Source: Cardiocondyla obscurior
Lineage: Eukaryota; Arthropoda; Insecta; Hymenoptera; Formicidae
Reading direction: 5' to 3'
Assembly: GCF_019399895.1 (NCBI RefSeq)
Contig: NC_091880.1
Coordinates: forward strand, 5,022,001-5,086,000
Length of the DNA: 64,000 nucleotides
Shown: one piece after another, positions 22,560-30,995 of the stretch
Layout: each line of letters opens with the position of its first letter
Numbering within the stretch: the stretch's first letter is position 1
Notes under the pieces: generated by a model
Told to the model about the DNA's origin: nothing
What the model saw: the letters and a program-made list of their open reading frames with translations, nothing else
The model's database searches: none
Position numbers and translations under genes: made by a program

Positions 22560-23815
22560 TCAATTTATAATAAGCCCCACTTCGCGAAGTTCCTCAATAA
22601 TTGATAAAATCTCATTGTCGTGAGCGTTATGACCTGCATAGCGTGAGGCTTCGAGCAATCGAAGACGATCTACGAGCTCGTTTGGATCATCCCAATGAAC
22701 ATAATCGATTTTATTATTGTTTAATGTTACAGCGTATGGTATACCTTGTCCAATTTTTTTACTCAGCACAGGAGCGATTATATTCTTATATTTGTGACCT
22801 TTGTTACTCTTTACTTGATTTTGAGAATTGTAGTCACGTTTATGTGCATTCGTTGCCATGAGTATACTTTTATAATTTTCTTTATCGGTATCAGTATAAC
22901 TGCTCTCATCGGGAAATCTCATAAAAATCAATTCGTAAAGTCCCACTGTTCCAGGATACTTTTTACCATCTATCAATATATTATCATTTTTATCTAAATC
23001 AACACGCTTGTTGCCAATCATCGTTCCATTGTCGTTGAAATAAACTCCGTAAACGCTATCGATGTTAATAGATTTTTTCCGCTCAAAACAGCGCCTAGAT
23101 ACTTTTGTCCCAACGGTCCATAATGAGTTTGAAGAGTCTTCCAACCTTCTGATGTTCGCAACTTTTGTCGAATAGATGTTACCAACGGTTCGTCTGCGGT
23201 ATCGAAAACGTCTTCAATGGAATGTGAGTGTGAACGTTCCCTTGATGAAAAATTTCGTTGTTGCGCGAACTTAGGCGTCTCGTTTAATGTGGACGGTATG
23301 GTGTGTGATCGTTTTAACGCTGATTTAATTGGAGTCGATGCTGTTATCGGTGACGTTGCATTTGATCGTTTTCGTTTTGGTGTCAATCTACTTTCATCTT
23401 CTTCTCCCAATAAAGATATCAGCGATGTATTTATTAATCGATTCCGTTTTGGTGTCGATCTACTTTCTTCTTTTTCTTCAGGTAATGATATTGGAGATGC
23501 CGTAATTAATCGTTTTTGTTTTGGTGTTAACACATCTTTTTTTTCCAGAAAATACGAGTCGTTCTTTGATATGGCTGATTCAACTTCGTTGTTTCCAACG
23601 GTGTTTTCCACAATCTGTTTAAGAGGCTCAACGATGGGTTTAAAATGTCGCTCCAACGCGATATCTTCTTCCATCTTTCCCGTCTTCATGGCATGATACT
23701 TTTTGCGAATCGAATCGCTCGTTTGAGCAATTTTCTTCGCAATTATCTCTCGATTTTTAAGTTCACTGTTGTTATTCATATTGAGCTTGACAGTTATCAA
23801 TCGGTGTATCGACAA
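22560..23815 (-). pseudogene. Polinton conserved protein with basic repeats, frameshifted
   Basis: Two overlapping frames look like one original protein. Frame A (23815-23018) has an N-terminal helix-rich part and about three copies of a ~25-residue repeat with TPKRxR and SxISLxxEEDESR, rich in nuclear-localisation-like basic clusters, then GPLGQKYL. Frame B (23144-22560) continues with SVYGVYFND, GTVGLYELIFMRFPD, TNAHKRDY and WDDPNELVDRLRLL. I recall this layout as a single protein in other arthropod Polintons. The break is a one-base change in the A6 run at about 23088-23095. Function unknown. Confidence 0.75.
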
Positions 23816-23827
23816 CGACTGATTACA

Positions 23828-24517
23828 TTATGATACCACGAAGTCGTTAAATCCCTTTCTATAGCGACCGTTTGAAATAGCACTGTCCTTATCAATCACC
23901 ACAAATCCATACTTTTGTTGCCAACATATTCGACACAATTTATCAAAATCTTCGAATGACATATCAGTGTTAACATGATCATTATATATATGTTTCATAT
24001 TTGTAACATCTTGTTTAAATAGAATTAAAAAATTCGTATTGTCACGTATAAGATGCTTCGGTATTTTCGCATACGTTTGACAAAGATAAAAACTGTCAAC
24101 GTTCGCGTGTCGCCCCATTGCAAAGTATTCTCTTACCGCATCCTGCTTATCACATGCTATGTCATCAAAAATAAATATAGAATTCGGAAGTGCTTCGCTC
24201 GGTGGAACAACATCAATATTATTTGAAAATGTGAAATAATTAATTTCTTCTATTGGTGCCAATATCTTTTTCAAATACTGATATTTTGGTTGTTGCAACG
24301 ATTTCGAGTATACATAAACGTTTTCAAATCGTATACCATGCGGACTTTCCAACAGACTTATTAATACATTAGTTTTGCCGCAATTTGATGGACCACAAAT
24401 GATAGCGCGAATAGAACTCGGTAACATGTTTCCATGTCTATGTAACACACACTCGGATAATAACTTGTCATCGAAATTCACCACCTTGATTGGTGGCGCT
24501 TGCTGTATGAACCGCAT
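23828..24517 (-). CDS. Polinton genome-packaging ATPase (FtsK/HerA, A32-like)
   Basis: Would pump DNA into capsids. 229 aa, complete. Walker A is CGPSNCGKTN (about residues 41-50) and Walker B is IFIFDDIA (about residues 112-119), followed by a Gln in LCQTYAK that fits the sensor position of this family. Size is right for the compact viral A32-type ATPases. It shares a ~80-bp intergenic region (24518-24600) with the plus-strand late genes. Confidence 0.9.
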   Translation of the reverse strand: MRFIQQAPPIKVVNFDDKLLSECVLHRHGNMLPSSIRAIICGPSNCGKTNVLISLLESPHGIRFENVYVYSKSLQQPKYQYLKKILAPIEEINYFTFSNNIDVVPPSEALPNSIFIFDDIACDKQDAVREYFAMGRHANVDSFYLCQTYAKIPKHLIRDNTNFLILFKQDVTNMKHIYNDHVNTDMSFEDFDKLCRICWQQKYGFVVIDKDSAISNGRYRKGFNDFVVS

Positions 24518-24600
24518 TCTACCTTCTAAATGAGATCAATATCATCCATGCTGATATATTTATAGTTGTGTGCATAAAAATTAAACGCTCAGTATTCACT
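24518..24600. promoter_or_regulatory. Divergent promoter region between ATPase and capsid-side genes
   Basis: Short intergenic region between the ATPase start (minus) and the ATG at 24601 (plus), with a TATA-like TATATTTATA at 24555-24564. It is the switch point between the minus-strand and plus-strand gene groups. Confidence 0.35.
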
Positions 24601-24879
24601 ATGTTTTTGTTGCTGTCGGACGATTGTAATATCTGTGATTTAACCGCTGAACAACTACAACATATTCCAAAAATATTCTTATTACAACGATTTTCGCAAC
24701 ATATTGACTATTTGTGGAATAAGCTTCCTGAACACTTAAAGGCTGATTTAGATGTTCAACAATACCGTCGATGTTTAAAACATTATAATTTATTGAGTTA
24801 TGAAACGCATGTTGACGGTCCTGCGCCATTAATAAAAAACTGTATTGAATGTCTGAGAAAAATGGGCGAGGCTTGTTAA
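24601..24879 (+). CDS. Polinton small ORF, 92 aa, unknown
   Basis: ATG at 24601 preferred over the upstream GTG at 24568 because the latter adds only low-value residues. The protein is helical with two Cys pairs (CNIC near the N-terminus and CIEC near the C-terminus). Its last ten codons overlap the start of the PLA2/core gene. It is the first gene of the plus-strand capsid group. I do not recognise it. Confidence 0.55.
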   Translation: MFLLLSDDCNICDLTAEQLQHIPKIFLLQRFSQHIDYLWNKLPEHLKADLDVQQYRRCLKHYNLLSYETHVDGPAPLIKNCIECLRKMGEAC

Positions 24880-25499
24880 ACAGAGCGATTAACGCACTTC
24901 CGTTTGAATTGCACATACCAGGGTACCAGTTTTGTGGCCCAGGAACTCGATTAAACGAACGATTTGCCAGAGGAGATCGTGGAATTAATTCGTTAGATGC
25001 GGCTTGTCGCGATCACGATATAGCCTACTTACGTAGCAACAATCTCGCAGAGCGCCACGTGGCTGACAATATTCTTGCCAATAAAGCGCTGCAACGTATT
25101 AACGCAGAAGATTCAAGTTTTGGTGAAAAGGCCGCAGCCACGACCGTATGGGCAGCTATGAAAGCAAAAACGAAACTTGGTATGGGCTTATGTGTAGCGA
25201 GGAAGAATACGCTGAAGAAGAAAACGGTGAAGAAACGAACACTTCCGATAGCAAAACGTGGTGGCGTTATACCGCTTCTGCCCTTACTGGGTGCTATCGG
25301 TTCGCTCGCTGGTGGAGCCGCAGGAATCGCAAAAGCTGTAAATGATAAAAAAGCCTCACAACGCCAACTTGAAGAAATGAAACGTCACAATTACGCCATG
25401 GAAGGTCGCGGTGTTTATCTCGCTCCATACAAACGTGGTGGTGGAGTTCGAAAAATAATGGAAATAAGAAAGGAAAAAAAAACGCCGATGAGACGTTGA
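24849..25499 (+). CDS. Polinton PLA2-domain virion core protein (parvovirus-like PLA2 plus basic pX-like tail)
   Basis: Residues about 22-75 fit a viral phospholipase A2: a calcium-loop-like YQFCGPGTRL, then the catalytic box DAACRDHDIAY with the His-Asp pair, as in parvovirus VP1, where it breaches endosomal membranes. After that comes a Lys/Arg-rich segment, a hydrophobic Gly/Ala-rich stretch (PLLPLLGAIGSLAGG) and a basic end, like adenovirus-type core (pX) proteins. The two-domain arrangement has been noted, as I recall, in adintovirus-type Polintons. Complete frame. Its end overlaps the protease reading frame by 4 nt if the latter starts at TTG 25496. Confidence 0.8.
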   Translation: MSEKNGRGLLNRAINALPFELHIPGYQFCGPGTRLNERFARGDRGINSLDAACRDHDIAYLRSNNLAERHVADNILANKALQRINAEDSSFGEKAAATTVWAAMKAKTKLGMGLCVARKNTLKKKTVKKRTLPIAKRGGVIPLLPLLGAIGSLAGGAAGIAKAVNDKKASQRQLEEMKRHNYAMEGRGVYLAPYKRGGGVRKIMEIRKEKKTPMRR

Positions 25500-25894
25500 A
25501 ACTTCCCAAAGGTGCTACTACCGATATACAGTTGCGACAATTAGCGAAACACATGCGCATTCCATATTTTAGAGGCGTTTTTATGCGTGACACTTTACCG
25601 ATTGGGGGAATACATCAAAACGAGAGCGGTATTGTGAATTTAGATAAAGTTGAAGGATTAGGTACCCACTGGGTGGCATATGCGAAAAGAGGAAATCGCG
25701 CTATGTATTTTGATAGTTTTGGTAATCTTCGACCGCCACAAGAACTTGCTCGATATCTGGGGAATGATGCAACACAAATTGAATATAATCGCTTACCATA
25801 TCAACGATATAATCAAAACAACTGTGGGCAATTGTGTCTACAGTTTCTACAGACGATTGATACACAATTTAAGAACAAACATTATGCGCTGTAA
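25496..25894 (+). CDS. Polinton adenain-like cysteine protease
   Basis: Capsid-maturation protease. His in GTHWVAYAK, Asp in YFDSFG, and Gln/Cys in NNCGQLCLQFL give the His-Asp-Cys order of the adenain/ULP fold. 132 codons from TTG 25496, but no ATG lies in frame close upstream and the frame is open further back across a Lys-rich run, so the real start is uncertain. A frameshift from the preceding gene at the A7 run near 25473-25482, or a non-AUG start, are options. Confidence 0.85.
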   Translation: MKLPKGATTDIQLRQLAKHMRIPYFRGVFMRDTLPIGGIHQNESGIVNLDKVEGLGTHWVAYAKRGNRAMYFDSFGNLRPPQELARYLGNDATQIEYNRLPYQRYNQNNCGQLCLQFLQTIDTQFKNKHYAL

Positions 25895-25908
25895 ACTCAG
25901 TATCAAAC

Positions 25909-26659
25909 ATGTCGCTGACGCTTACGTTATCGGGCAAAAGTAGTATCCTCGCGGTGAGCTACTTTCCCGCTATAGATTTAAGCGATGGAGAATATGAACT
26001 CAAGCTGGCTGATTTTGAAACGTAATCCTAATGTAAACTCATCAAATAATACATTCTATTTTAATAATGCTGATGATGATGATAATGATGGAGAAAGTAT
26101 TACCATTCCTGACGGCTCGTATGAACTGTGCGATATTGCCGAATATCTAAAACGTACGCTCGACGAGCTTCATATCAATGATGTTGCAAAGAACGCGATT
26201 TCATATGGTAATGATGAAAAAGATTATCCTTTAACGATTAAAGCTAATAACAATACGATGAAAAGTGAGATTAAGTGTACTTATCAAATAAATTTCACCA
26301 AACCATGCAACATTGGATCGTTGTTAGGATTTTCATCAGATCGCATACTCGAGCCGTTACGTTGGCATGAATCGGACGCACCGATACAAATTATCAATGT
26401 AAATGTTATTCGCATTGAATGCAGTGTAACGGGGGGTGCATACAGTAATGGAAAACGTGTACATACAATACATGAATTTTCACCTAAGGTTCCACCTGGA
26501 TATAAGATATCTGAAACTCCAACACAGATCATTTACCTTCCAGTCGTCGTACGAAGCGTTACTGATTTGACGATTCGCATTGTAGATCAGAACGGACGAT
26601 TGCTTGATTTTCGTGGCGAAGAAATTACCGTGAGACTGCATGTGCGGAGACGACTTTAG
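25909..26659 (+). pseudogene. Polinton penton-like minor capsid protein, frameshifted
   Basis: The ATG at 25909 opens a frame of 38 codons (MSLTLLSGKS…DGEYELKLADFE) that stops with TAA at 26023-26025. The rest of the protein continues in the frame that runs to 26659, with PDGSYELCDIAEYL, IGSLLGFSSD, GAYSNGKRVHTIHEFSP and DFRGEEITVRLHVR. I recognise this as the Polinton penton homologue, a single jelly-roll capsid vertex protein. One indel at about 26015-26030 splits it. The downstream frame alone starts at an ATG at 25985 inside the real gene. Confidence 0.8.
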
Positions 26660-26665
26660 TGTGAG

Positions 26666-26809
26666 ATGCTCGTTTTGAATAAAACATCGAACGTGAGACA
26701 AACTAAATACGCAGCTTCCACCAAAGGGGTTCAATTATTGAAGAAAAAACTTACTACATCAAACGTAGAATTTTTAAAATCATTGGGTTTCATTGTGTGC
26801 AACATCTAA
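26666..26809 (+). CDS. Small basic Polinton ORF between penton and MCP, 47 aa
   Basis: Starts ATG 6 nt after the penton stop and ends TAA one base before the MCP ATG at 26811. 47 residues, Lys-rich, with a helical C-terminus (LTTSNVEFLKSLGFIV). The tight packing between two capsid genes argues for a real gene. I recall a similar tiny frame at this position in other Polintons; no function is known to me. Confidence 0.6.
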   Translation: MLVLNKTSNVRQTKYAASTKGVQLLKKKLTTSNVEFLKSLGFIVCNI

Positions 26810-26810
26810 A

Positions 26811-28012
26811 ATGGCTGATATATTGATTATTGATGATAAGCCGATCTTTGACAATAGTATTGTTAAAATTGAAACTCATACGTACAACCCATATGCTAAC
26901 ACAACGTTTGGATATAGTGATGAAATACGGATACCAATACAATAACAGGATTTGTATACGTTGCCATGTGACAGTTTTCTCTATATTGAGGGAAAAATAA
27001 AAAAAAAAAACCTGACGATAAGTTAACAGCTGCGCTAGGAAATAATTGTGTAGCATTTATGTTCGATGAAATCCGTTATGAACTCAATGGTGTAGAAATT
27101 GATCGTAACAGAAACGTTGGAATAACTAGCACTCTTAAAAATTATATATCGCTAACATCTGATAATGCTGTGATGCTGCAAAATGCTGGATGGAGTGAAT
27201 CATCAACTACGTCAGAAGGATTCTTTAATTTTTGTGTACCCCTCAGTATATTGTTAGGTTTCTGTGAAGATTATAAACGAGTGGTTGTCAACGCTCGCCA
27301 TGAATTAATTTTAATACGCGCTCGCAATGATAATAATTCCATTATAGGAGATTCGAAATTAGAGCCAGAAATTGAATTGCATAAAATACAGTGGCGAATG
27401 TCTCATGTCATATTAAATGAGGTCAATAAATTATCCATGCTGCGAACTTTGGATAGTGGGCGATATTTAAGCATGACTTTTCGCTCATGGGATTTGTATG
27501 AATATCCTCTTTTGCAGAGTACTACAAAACATTCTTGGGCCGTCAAGGCTGCAACGCAACTTGAAAAACCTCGATACGTTATCTTTGCTCTGCAAACCGA
27601 TCGCAAAAACGTTATGTCTAAAAAATCAACCATTTTTGATGATTGTAAATTAACGAATGTGAAACTTTTTCTCAACTCTGAATATTATCCATATGATGAT
27701 CTGAATTTAGATTTTGACAAAAAAAGATACGCCATTCTTTATGATATGTATATACGTTTTCGTAAAGCTTATTATGGCAACAGTTCTTATGAGGCTTTTT
27801 GCAATGTAGCAGCATTTCTATCATATGGACCATTTGTTGTTATCGATTGCTCTCGACAGAACGAGTCAATCAAAAGCGCCACTGTAGACGTGCGATTAGA
27901 ATTTGATTGCAAGGAAAATGTTCCTGCAAATACAACCGCATATTGTCTTATTTTACACGATCGCATAGTTGAATATAGTCCACTGTCTAACGTTGTGCGC
28001 AAGGTCTTATAA
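26811..28012 (+). pseudogene. Polinton major capsid protein (double jelly-roll), broken at the N-terminus
   Basis: ATG at 26811 opens MADILIIDDKPIFD…, which stops with TAA at 26943-26945. A second change, an indel at the A12 run about 26998-27010, moves the frame. From 27059 on 317 codons are intact: FDEIRYELNGVEIDRNRNVG, CVPLSILLGF, LTNVKLFLNSEYYPYDDL, GPFVVIDCSRQ. These are typical of Polinton MCPs, which form hexon-like capsomers. The order penton, small ORF, MCP fits the family. Confidence 0.85.
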
Positions 28013-28095
28013 AAATTGCTATATCAGCAGTTTTTATCATATATAAAGAAACAATTTTATCTACACATCATTATTGTTTCAAACACGCGTTCATC

Positions 28096-28611
28096 ATGAT
28101 TGCGCCAACGTTTGTTGATCTTCAAGGTTTTAATATTGGGCGGCGATTTATTGTAAAAGAAGTTGCAGTGCTAAGAAAGGGTACTGTTCTAACTCATTAC
28201 ATCTTTAAAAATCCAGTGCCATGGAATTTTTTGACACAATCTGAAAAATCATGCATTTCTTGGACAATAAAATATCATCACGCATTGTCATGGGAAGAAG
28301 GAACTGTGCCATACAACATGGCAAAACAATTAATTACAACAGCTGTAACAGGTGTAGGCGGTGATGAAGTGTCACGTCTTATATACGTCAAAGGATATGA
28401 GAAATGTGCATGGTTGGCTGATATGCTCGACGATGATGTTAGAGAAGATTACACCATTGAAACCTTAGACGCTGATTATGAAGATATTGAATCTTTAAAT
28501 ATTTTAGATACTATTAATACCATGCGATGCGGAAATCATCTTACGCATTGCGCTTTACAGAATGTATTTAAAATATTCAACTGGTGGTCGCAGCGCCAAA
28601 AGGAATTATAA
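28096..28611 (+). CDS. Polinton accessory protein, 171 aa, unknown
   Basis: Complete frame after a ~80-bp gap with a TATA-like stretch. It begins APTFVDLQGFNIG, continues FIVKEVAVLRKG and TWTIKYHHALSWEEG-type sequence, and ends in an acidic segment. The opening (an Asp followed by a KEVAV strand) recalls the first strands of RNase H-fold exonucleases, and I recall relatives in other arthropod mobile elements, but this is a weak fold guess. Its 3' part is duplicated downstream in decayed form. Confidence 0.6.
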   Translation: MIAPTFVDLQGFNIGRRFIVKEVAVLRKGTVLTHYIFKNPVPWNFLTQSEKSCISWTIKYHHALSWEEGTVPYNMAKQLITTAVTGVGGDEVSRLIYVKGYEKCAWLADMLDDDVREDYTIETLDADYEDIESLNILDTINTMRCGNHLTHCALQNVFKIFNWWSQRQKEL

Positions 28612-28614
28612 AGA

Positions 28615-28960
28615 TAAAAATTATGTTAACGAGGATGGCGATGAAGTGTAGCATCTTATATCAAAGGATACGAGAAACGTACATGGCTGATATGCTCGAC
28701 GGCGATGTTAGAGAAGACCACATCATTGAAACCTTAGACGCAGATAATGAAGATGCCGAATCTTACAAAATATTTTAGATCCTATTAATAATCATCTTAC
28801 GCATTGCGCTTTACAAAATGTATTTAAAAATATTTAACTGGAGCATCAAAAAAGTTGTAAAAATTTTAAAAAACAAATTTATGTTAGCGGATGGTGACGA
28901 AGTGTAGCACCTTAAAATATTCAATTAGTGGTTGTAGCGTCAGGAGGAGTTGTAAAGATT
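28615..28960 (+). repeat. Decayed tandem copies of the 3' end of the 171-aa gene
   Basis: 28620-28850 repeats the segment 28365-28590 (GATGAAGTG…, GATATGCTCGACG, ACCTTAGACGC, CATCTTACGCATTGCGC) with stops and indels. 28880-28960 repeats a shorter part (GGTGACGAAGTGTAGC, TTCAATTAGTGGTTGTAGCG). Both are pseudogene pieces made by local duplication. Confidence 0.8.
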
Positions 28961-28974
28961 AAAATAAAAATTAT

Positions 28975-29157
28975 TTTTTATGTAAAATTATGTTTTTTTA
29001 TTTTTAACAAATATATAGAATATATAAAATATATAATTATTAAAATATATAAAAATATATAATTATTAAAATATATAATTTTAATCTTAATCTAAATCTT
29101 AATTTAAAACATATACTTTTAATCTTAATCTTAATCTTAATCTTAATTTAAATCATG
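28975..29157. repeat. AT-rich simple repeats incl. (TTAATC)n
   Basis: Runs of ATATAAAATATATAATTATT followed by about six units of AATCTT. No gene seen. Confidence 0.8.
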
Positions 29158-29469
29158 TTTTGGGGCTGAAATATACATTATTATTATATTGACAATCTGT
29201 GGATACAAATAATCTCAATAGTTATTGAGAAAAATTAATTTGTCTAGCGCAAGAGCGACAAGGAAGCTACGCGAGTGAGCGCGACAGGCGACGGTACCAT
29301 TTTTAGATACTCGCCTGTCGCGCTTACTCACGTTTAGCTTCTTTCTCTTTAGACAAATTAATTATTTTCTTAATAACTATTGAGAATTTTGCACAAGGAC
29401 TTATTAACTTGTATCCACGAGACCGATCTAACTCTGACAGTTTGTCAATATAGAATGATACACCCTGTA
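29158..29469. mobile_element. Mariner-type foldback MITE
   Basis: Two ~140-bp arms face each other around 29300: ATATTGACAATCTGTGGATACAA and CTCAATAGTTATTGAGAA on the left mirror the sequence up to TTGTCAATATAGAATGATACACCCTGTA on the right. The outer TACAGGGTGT-like end is typical of Tc1/mariner MITEs; the left end is eroded. It lies inside the Polinton, between the duplicated gene end and the spliced minus-strand gene. No coding capacity. Confidence 0.65.
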
Positions 29470-29533
29470 TATAATTATAATTAAAAAATACAATTATAAT
29501 ATATATTAAGAATATATATATATTTATTTTTAC

Positions 29534-30037
29534 CTAATTCCAATTTTCCGGCGCAAAGGCGATGTCCTCCTCCATATTAAAAATGCGGCGCAACCCGAAG
29601 ACATCGCCACCTTCATGAGGGCCCATCCAAATATATTTGTTGTACTCTTTATTGCGATGACGCTCATTTTTTATAGCATTTTTTTTTCTAATATTAACAA
29701 ATCCTTTTATGGAGATTTCTTCAGGATCAATCCAATCCTAAAATTAAAAAATTAAATTATTTTATTTCTACATTCTTTATTTAAATATATTTTACGTAAA
29801 AAATGACTTACGGGCTGTATGTGTGGAATTTTTAGTTTTAAAACGTGCTTAATCCGCACCTCATGATATGGTTCGCTGTCTATGTATATGCGCTGTAAAA
29901 AAAATATTATAATTTTATGCTACATTTTTTTCATTAAAATAGTTAATATTTTTTTACATGATAGTACTTACCCCAATGGCTGGATATGTCACATCAATAT
30001 GATTCTCCAAACAATCAGTATAAAATGAATCACTCAT
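29534..30037 (-). CDS. Three-exon Polinton gene, 116 aa, unknown
   Basis: Not visible as one ORF. Exon 1 is 30037-29972 (22 codons, from MSDSFYTDC), exon 2 is 29892-29812 (27 codons, from RIYIDSEPY) and exon 3 is 29737-29534 (67 codons plus TAG, ending APENWN). Both donors read GTAAGT, both acceptors end a T- or A/T-rich tract with AG, both introns are in phase 0, and the exons add up to 117 codons with the stop. Exon sequence is clearly less AT-rich than the introns. The protein is charged with a WMGPHEGGDVFGL motif near the end; I recognise no family. It is next to the right TIR, mirroring the spliced 214-aa gene next to the left TIR. Confidence 0.8.
29738..29811 (-). other. Intron 2 of the 116-aa Polinton gene
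   Basis: 74 nt, GTAAGT at 29811 and …TTTTAG at 29738 on the minus strand. Confidence 0.8.
29893..29971 (-). other. Intron 1 of the 116-aa Polinton gene
   Basis: 79 nt, GTAAGT at 29971 and TTTTTTTTACAG at 29893 on the minus strand. Confidence 0.85.
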
Positions 30038-30289
30038 TTTTTAAACAAAAAACAAAAAACAAAAAAAACTTCGCGACAAATGGTTCTCAAACTGCAATGT
30101 TTCGCGACTAAATAGATTTTACATCTCACAGCCTCTCTTTATATATACATTTTTGCATATTGATGCATTTTTTAACACGTGTCGATTAGACAGCATTTTT
30201 TTCTTAAAGTGATTCGCACGGGTATATGTCACACACCTTAGGATAGTAGATGATAAAAAAAATTTCAAAAGAAAGATTCGCATGAGTAT

Positions 30290-30928
30290 ATGTTTTAAAT
30301 GTTTATATTATATTTCAAAATGTTTATATTAAATATATTGTTTATAAGACAAAAATATTTGCAAATTTATATTTTTAATATAAAATAATTTCACATTATA
30401 TGCAAGAATGCATCTTGAGTTTCAAACGTGTAGCTATAAGAAAAAATTTGCATAAGTATATGTCGCATTTTTTTTTTCGAGATACATCTTTTTCAAACGT
30501 GCTAAATAATTTCTTAATCACATTGCACTGATAAAAATGCTTCTTAAGTTTCAAACTGTGCTAAACGCTGTAAAAACGTCTAATTTCTCTCAAATGGAAA
30601 AGTGTTCGTCGCTACTGCATATTCTTGCGCGTCGTGAGTTGGGGGATCGTACCCCATTCAGTACAGGCGGTGTGTGGTGTGGTACACACCAAAAAAATAG
30701 TATAGCTCAATTTAGCATATATATGGACAATCGCTTACGTGGTGAAAGCGAACGTGGTGAAACATTAACAGTTGTTAGAACATCTCGTTCTATTCCCAAA
30801 AATCCCGTGGGTAACGAGTGTGAATACGTTATAGACAAGCGAATGAACTTGTGCACCCACGGGAAACGATTCGTCTTCATAAACAGCGAATTGCCGCCGG
30901 TGAAAAAAATGCGGCAAAATTAAAAAAC
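30290..30928. repeat. Polinton right terminal inverted repeat
   Basis: Inverted, diverged copy of the left TIR. It ends AAAATTAAAAAAC at 30928. Where the left tip has A at 3039, the pairing base here (30929) is G, so the outermost base is changed or lost. Confidence 0.8.
30594..30923 (+). CDS. TIR-encoded 109-aa protein, right copy
   Basis: Same length (330 bp with stop) and same position relative to the tip as the left copy. Starts MEKCSSLLHIL and ends PPVKKMRQN. An upstream ATG at 30537 would add 19 residues with no counterpart in the left arm, so 30594 is chosen. Many of the base differences between arms change codons in a conservative way, while the frame is kept open. The family is unknown to me. 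Confidence 0.55.
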   Translation: MEKCSSLLHILARRELGDRTPFSTGGVWCGTHQKNSIAQFSIYMDNRLRGESERGETLTVVRTSRSIPKNPVGNECEYVIDKRMNLCTHGKRFVFINSELPPVKKMRQN

Positions 30929-30995
30929 GTAAGTTTTTATTTTATTTGTAATATATATATATTAACGGTGGTTGCTAGCGCGGGGTGTTGTAAGG

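Larger units (their letters stand above)
3039..30928. mobile_element. Polinton/Maverick (virus-like DNA transposon) interrupted by Gypsy-2
   Basis: Two inverted termini match from AGTTTTTTAATTTTGCCGC at 3039 to its complement ending at 30928. Between them lies the diagnostic Polinton set: protein-primed PolB, retroviral-type integrase, packaging ATPase, adenain-like protease, penton-like and major capsid proteins. Length is 27,890 bp, or about 16.8 kb once Gypsy-2 and its target copy are removed, which is a normal Polinton size. Left flank (…AACAAC) and right flank (GTAAGT…) show no 6-bp target duplication, in line with loss of DNA at the right junction. Stops or frameshifts in PolB, penton, MCP and one other gene make this copy non-autonomous. 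Confidence 0.9.

Noticed and set aside
24568..24600. GTG at 24568 as the start of the 92-aa Polinton gene
   Set aside because: ATG at 24601 is in frame, and a TATA-like sequence lies just upstream of the GTG, leaving no usual leader.
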